DNA of 15,194 nt from Candidatus Sediminicultor tertius (lineage in GTDB: Bacteria; Atribacterota; Phoenicimicrobiia; Phoenicimicrobiales; Phoenicimicrobiaceae): the NCBI GenBank assembly GCA_003527405.1, contig DPXH01000052.1, forward strand, positions 1-15,194. Reading direction: 5' to 3'. Every line of letters starts with the position of its first letter. The first letter of the stretch is position 1. The notes beneath the pieces were generated by a model. The model had not been told where the DNA came from. It did not search any database and saw only the letters and a program-made list of their open reading frames with translations. Shown piece by piece: positions 14,908 to 15,194 of the stretch. Both the position numbers and the translations under genes were made by a program.

Positions 14908-15194
14908 TTATAATCCTAAAATCTCATCAATATTAGAAAGAAGATCTTTAATATCGGTAAGGGTAAGCTCGGCCATGTGGGCTATTCTAAAGGTCTTCTC
15001 TTTTAGTTTTCCGTATCCGTTAGAAATCATAAAACCTCTTTCGCCTAAAGCTTTGTTTAGGTCACCTACACTAATTTCTCTGGTATTCTTTACACAGGTT
15101 ACTGTATTGGAGGCAAATTTTTCCTGAGCAAAGAGAGCAAATTTATCTTTTGCCCAGGCCCTGACATAATCTGCCATTTCTGTATGGCGGTCAA
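14908..15194 (-). CDS. Class V aminotransferase (alanine-glyoxylate / serine-pyruvate type), C-terminal fragment
   Basis: Only the last ~95 codons are in the window. The frame stays open to the right edge (codons for DRHTE precede the first in-window Met at 15177), so that Met is internal and the gene is cut by the boundary, not broken. The visible part resembles the C-terminal small domain of the PLP-dependent serine-pyruvate/alanine-glyoxylate aminotransferase family: an [12 protein letters not shown] helix, then [17 protein letters not shown], which matches the family's 'GxGxLKGKxFRIGHMG' block, and a closing helix. The PLP lysine and substrate residues lie outside the window, so the substrate cannot be read. 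The family includes PucG, the ureidoglycine-glyoxylate aminotransferase of purine catabolism, which would suit this locus but is not demonstrated. The stop lies 13 bases before alanine dehydrogenase, and the TAAGGAGAG junction supplies the next ribosome binding site. The two genes are therefore probably co-transcribed. Confidence 0.85.
   Translation of the reverse strand, partial: DRHTEMADYVRAWAKDKFALFAQEKFASNTVTCVKNTREISVGDLNKALGERGFMISNGYGKLKEKTFRIAHMAELTLTDIKDLLSNIDEILGL

Noticed and set aside
1..15194. tRNA, rRNA, CRISPR, insertion sequence or long repeat
   Set aside because: No repeat arrays, transposase-like proteins, terminal inverted repeats or tRNA-like cloverleaf sequences were recognised; almost the whole window is accounted for by coding genes.

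Overview
The window reads as one long catabolic gene block, every gene on the minus strand, so it is described from right (15194) to left (1). The DNA is AT-rich, with strong GGAGG-type ribosome binding sites, tight gene packing and several TTG/GTG starts. It encodes an oxygen-sensitive tungsten-type aldehyde oxidoreductase and a multi-[4Fe-4S] oxidoreductase. Together these suggest a strictly anaerobic, low-GC bacterium of clostridial/halanaerobial or Atribacterota-like type. That placement is inference; no phylogenetic marker gene is present.

Layout: (1) 15194-13773, nitrogen module: the C-terminal part of a class V alanine-glyoxylate/serine-pyruvate-type aminotransferase, cut by the window edge, and an alanine dehydrogenase. 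(2) 13732-9891: an SsnA-like amidohydrolase and an 833-residue iron-sulfur flavoprotein fusing a dihydropyrimidine-dehydrogenase-like FMN barrel to a GltD/PreT-like NAD(P)H module and a 2x[4Fe-4S] tail. (3) 9797-6461: an aldehyde:ferredoxin oxidoreductase and a dihydropyrimidinase/hydantoinase. (4) 6442-2767: a three-subunit xanthine-dehydrogenase-type molybdenum hydroxylase (Mo, FAD and 2Fe-2S subunits). (5) 2766-949: a stand-alone lipoyl E2-type acyltransferase with two peripheral-subunit-binding domains, and a small MoaD/ThiS-type sulfur carrier ending in Gly-Gly. (6) 777-13: a HutC-type GntR regulator with its own promoter and an operator-like perfect palindrome.

Working model (inference): the combination of XDH-type hydroxylase, hydantoinase, SsnA-like protein and GltD-fused flavoprotein resembles the Escherichia coli hyuA-ygfK-ssnA-ygfM-xdhD neighbourhood and related anaerobic purine-degradation loci. 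The hydroxylase would oxidise a nitrogen heterocycle, the flavoprotein would reduce or oxidise a ring bond, and the hydantoinase would open the ring. SsnA would deaminate or hydrolyse a related compound. AOR would interconvert an aldehyde and an acid with ferredoxin. The aminotransferase plus alanine dehydrogenase could move amino groups, for example aminating glyoxylate to glycine through alanine. The MoaD-like protein could serve pterin-cofactor synthesis for both the Mo and W enzymes.

The most unusual points are the permuted domain order and missing catalytic Cys loop of the DPD-like protein, the SsnA-like enzyme with Gln where the family has an active-site His, the orphan E2 with twin binding domains, and the promoter/palindrome arrangement in front of the GntR gene. 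No RNA gene, CRISPR array, insertion sequence, long repeat or convincing terminator was seen, and no gene-free stretch exceeds 300 bases.
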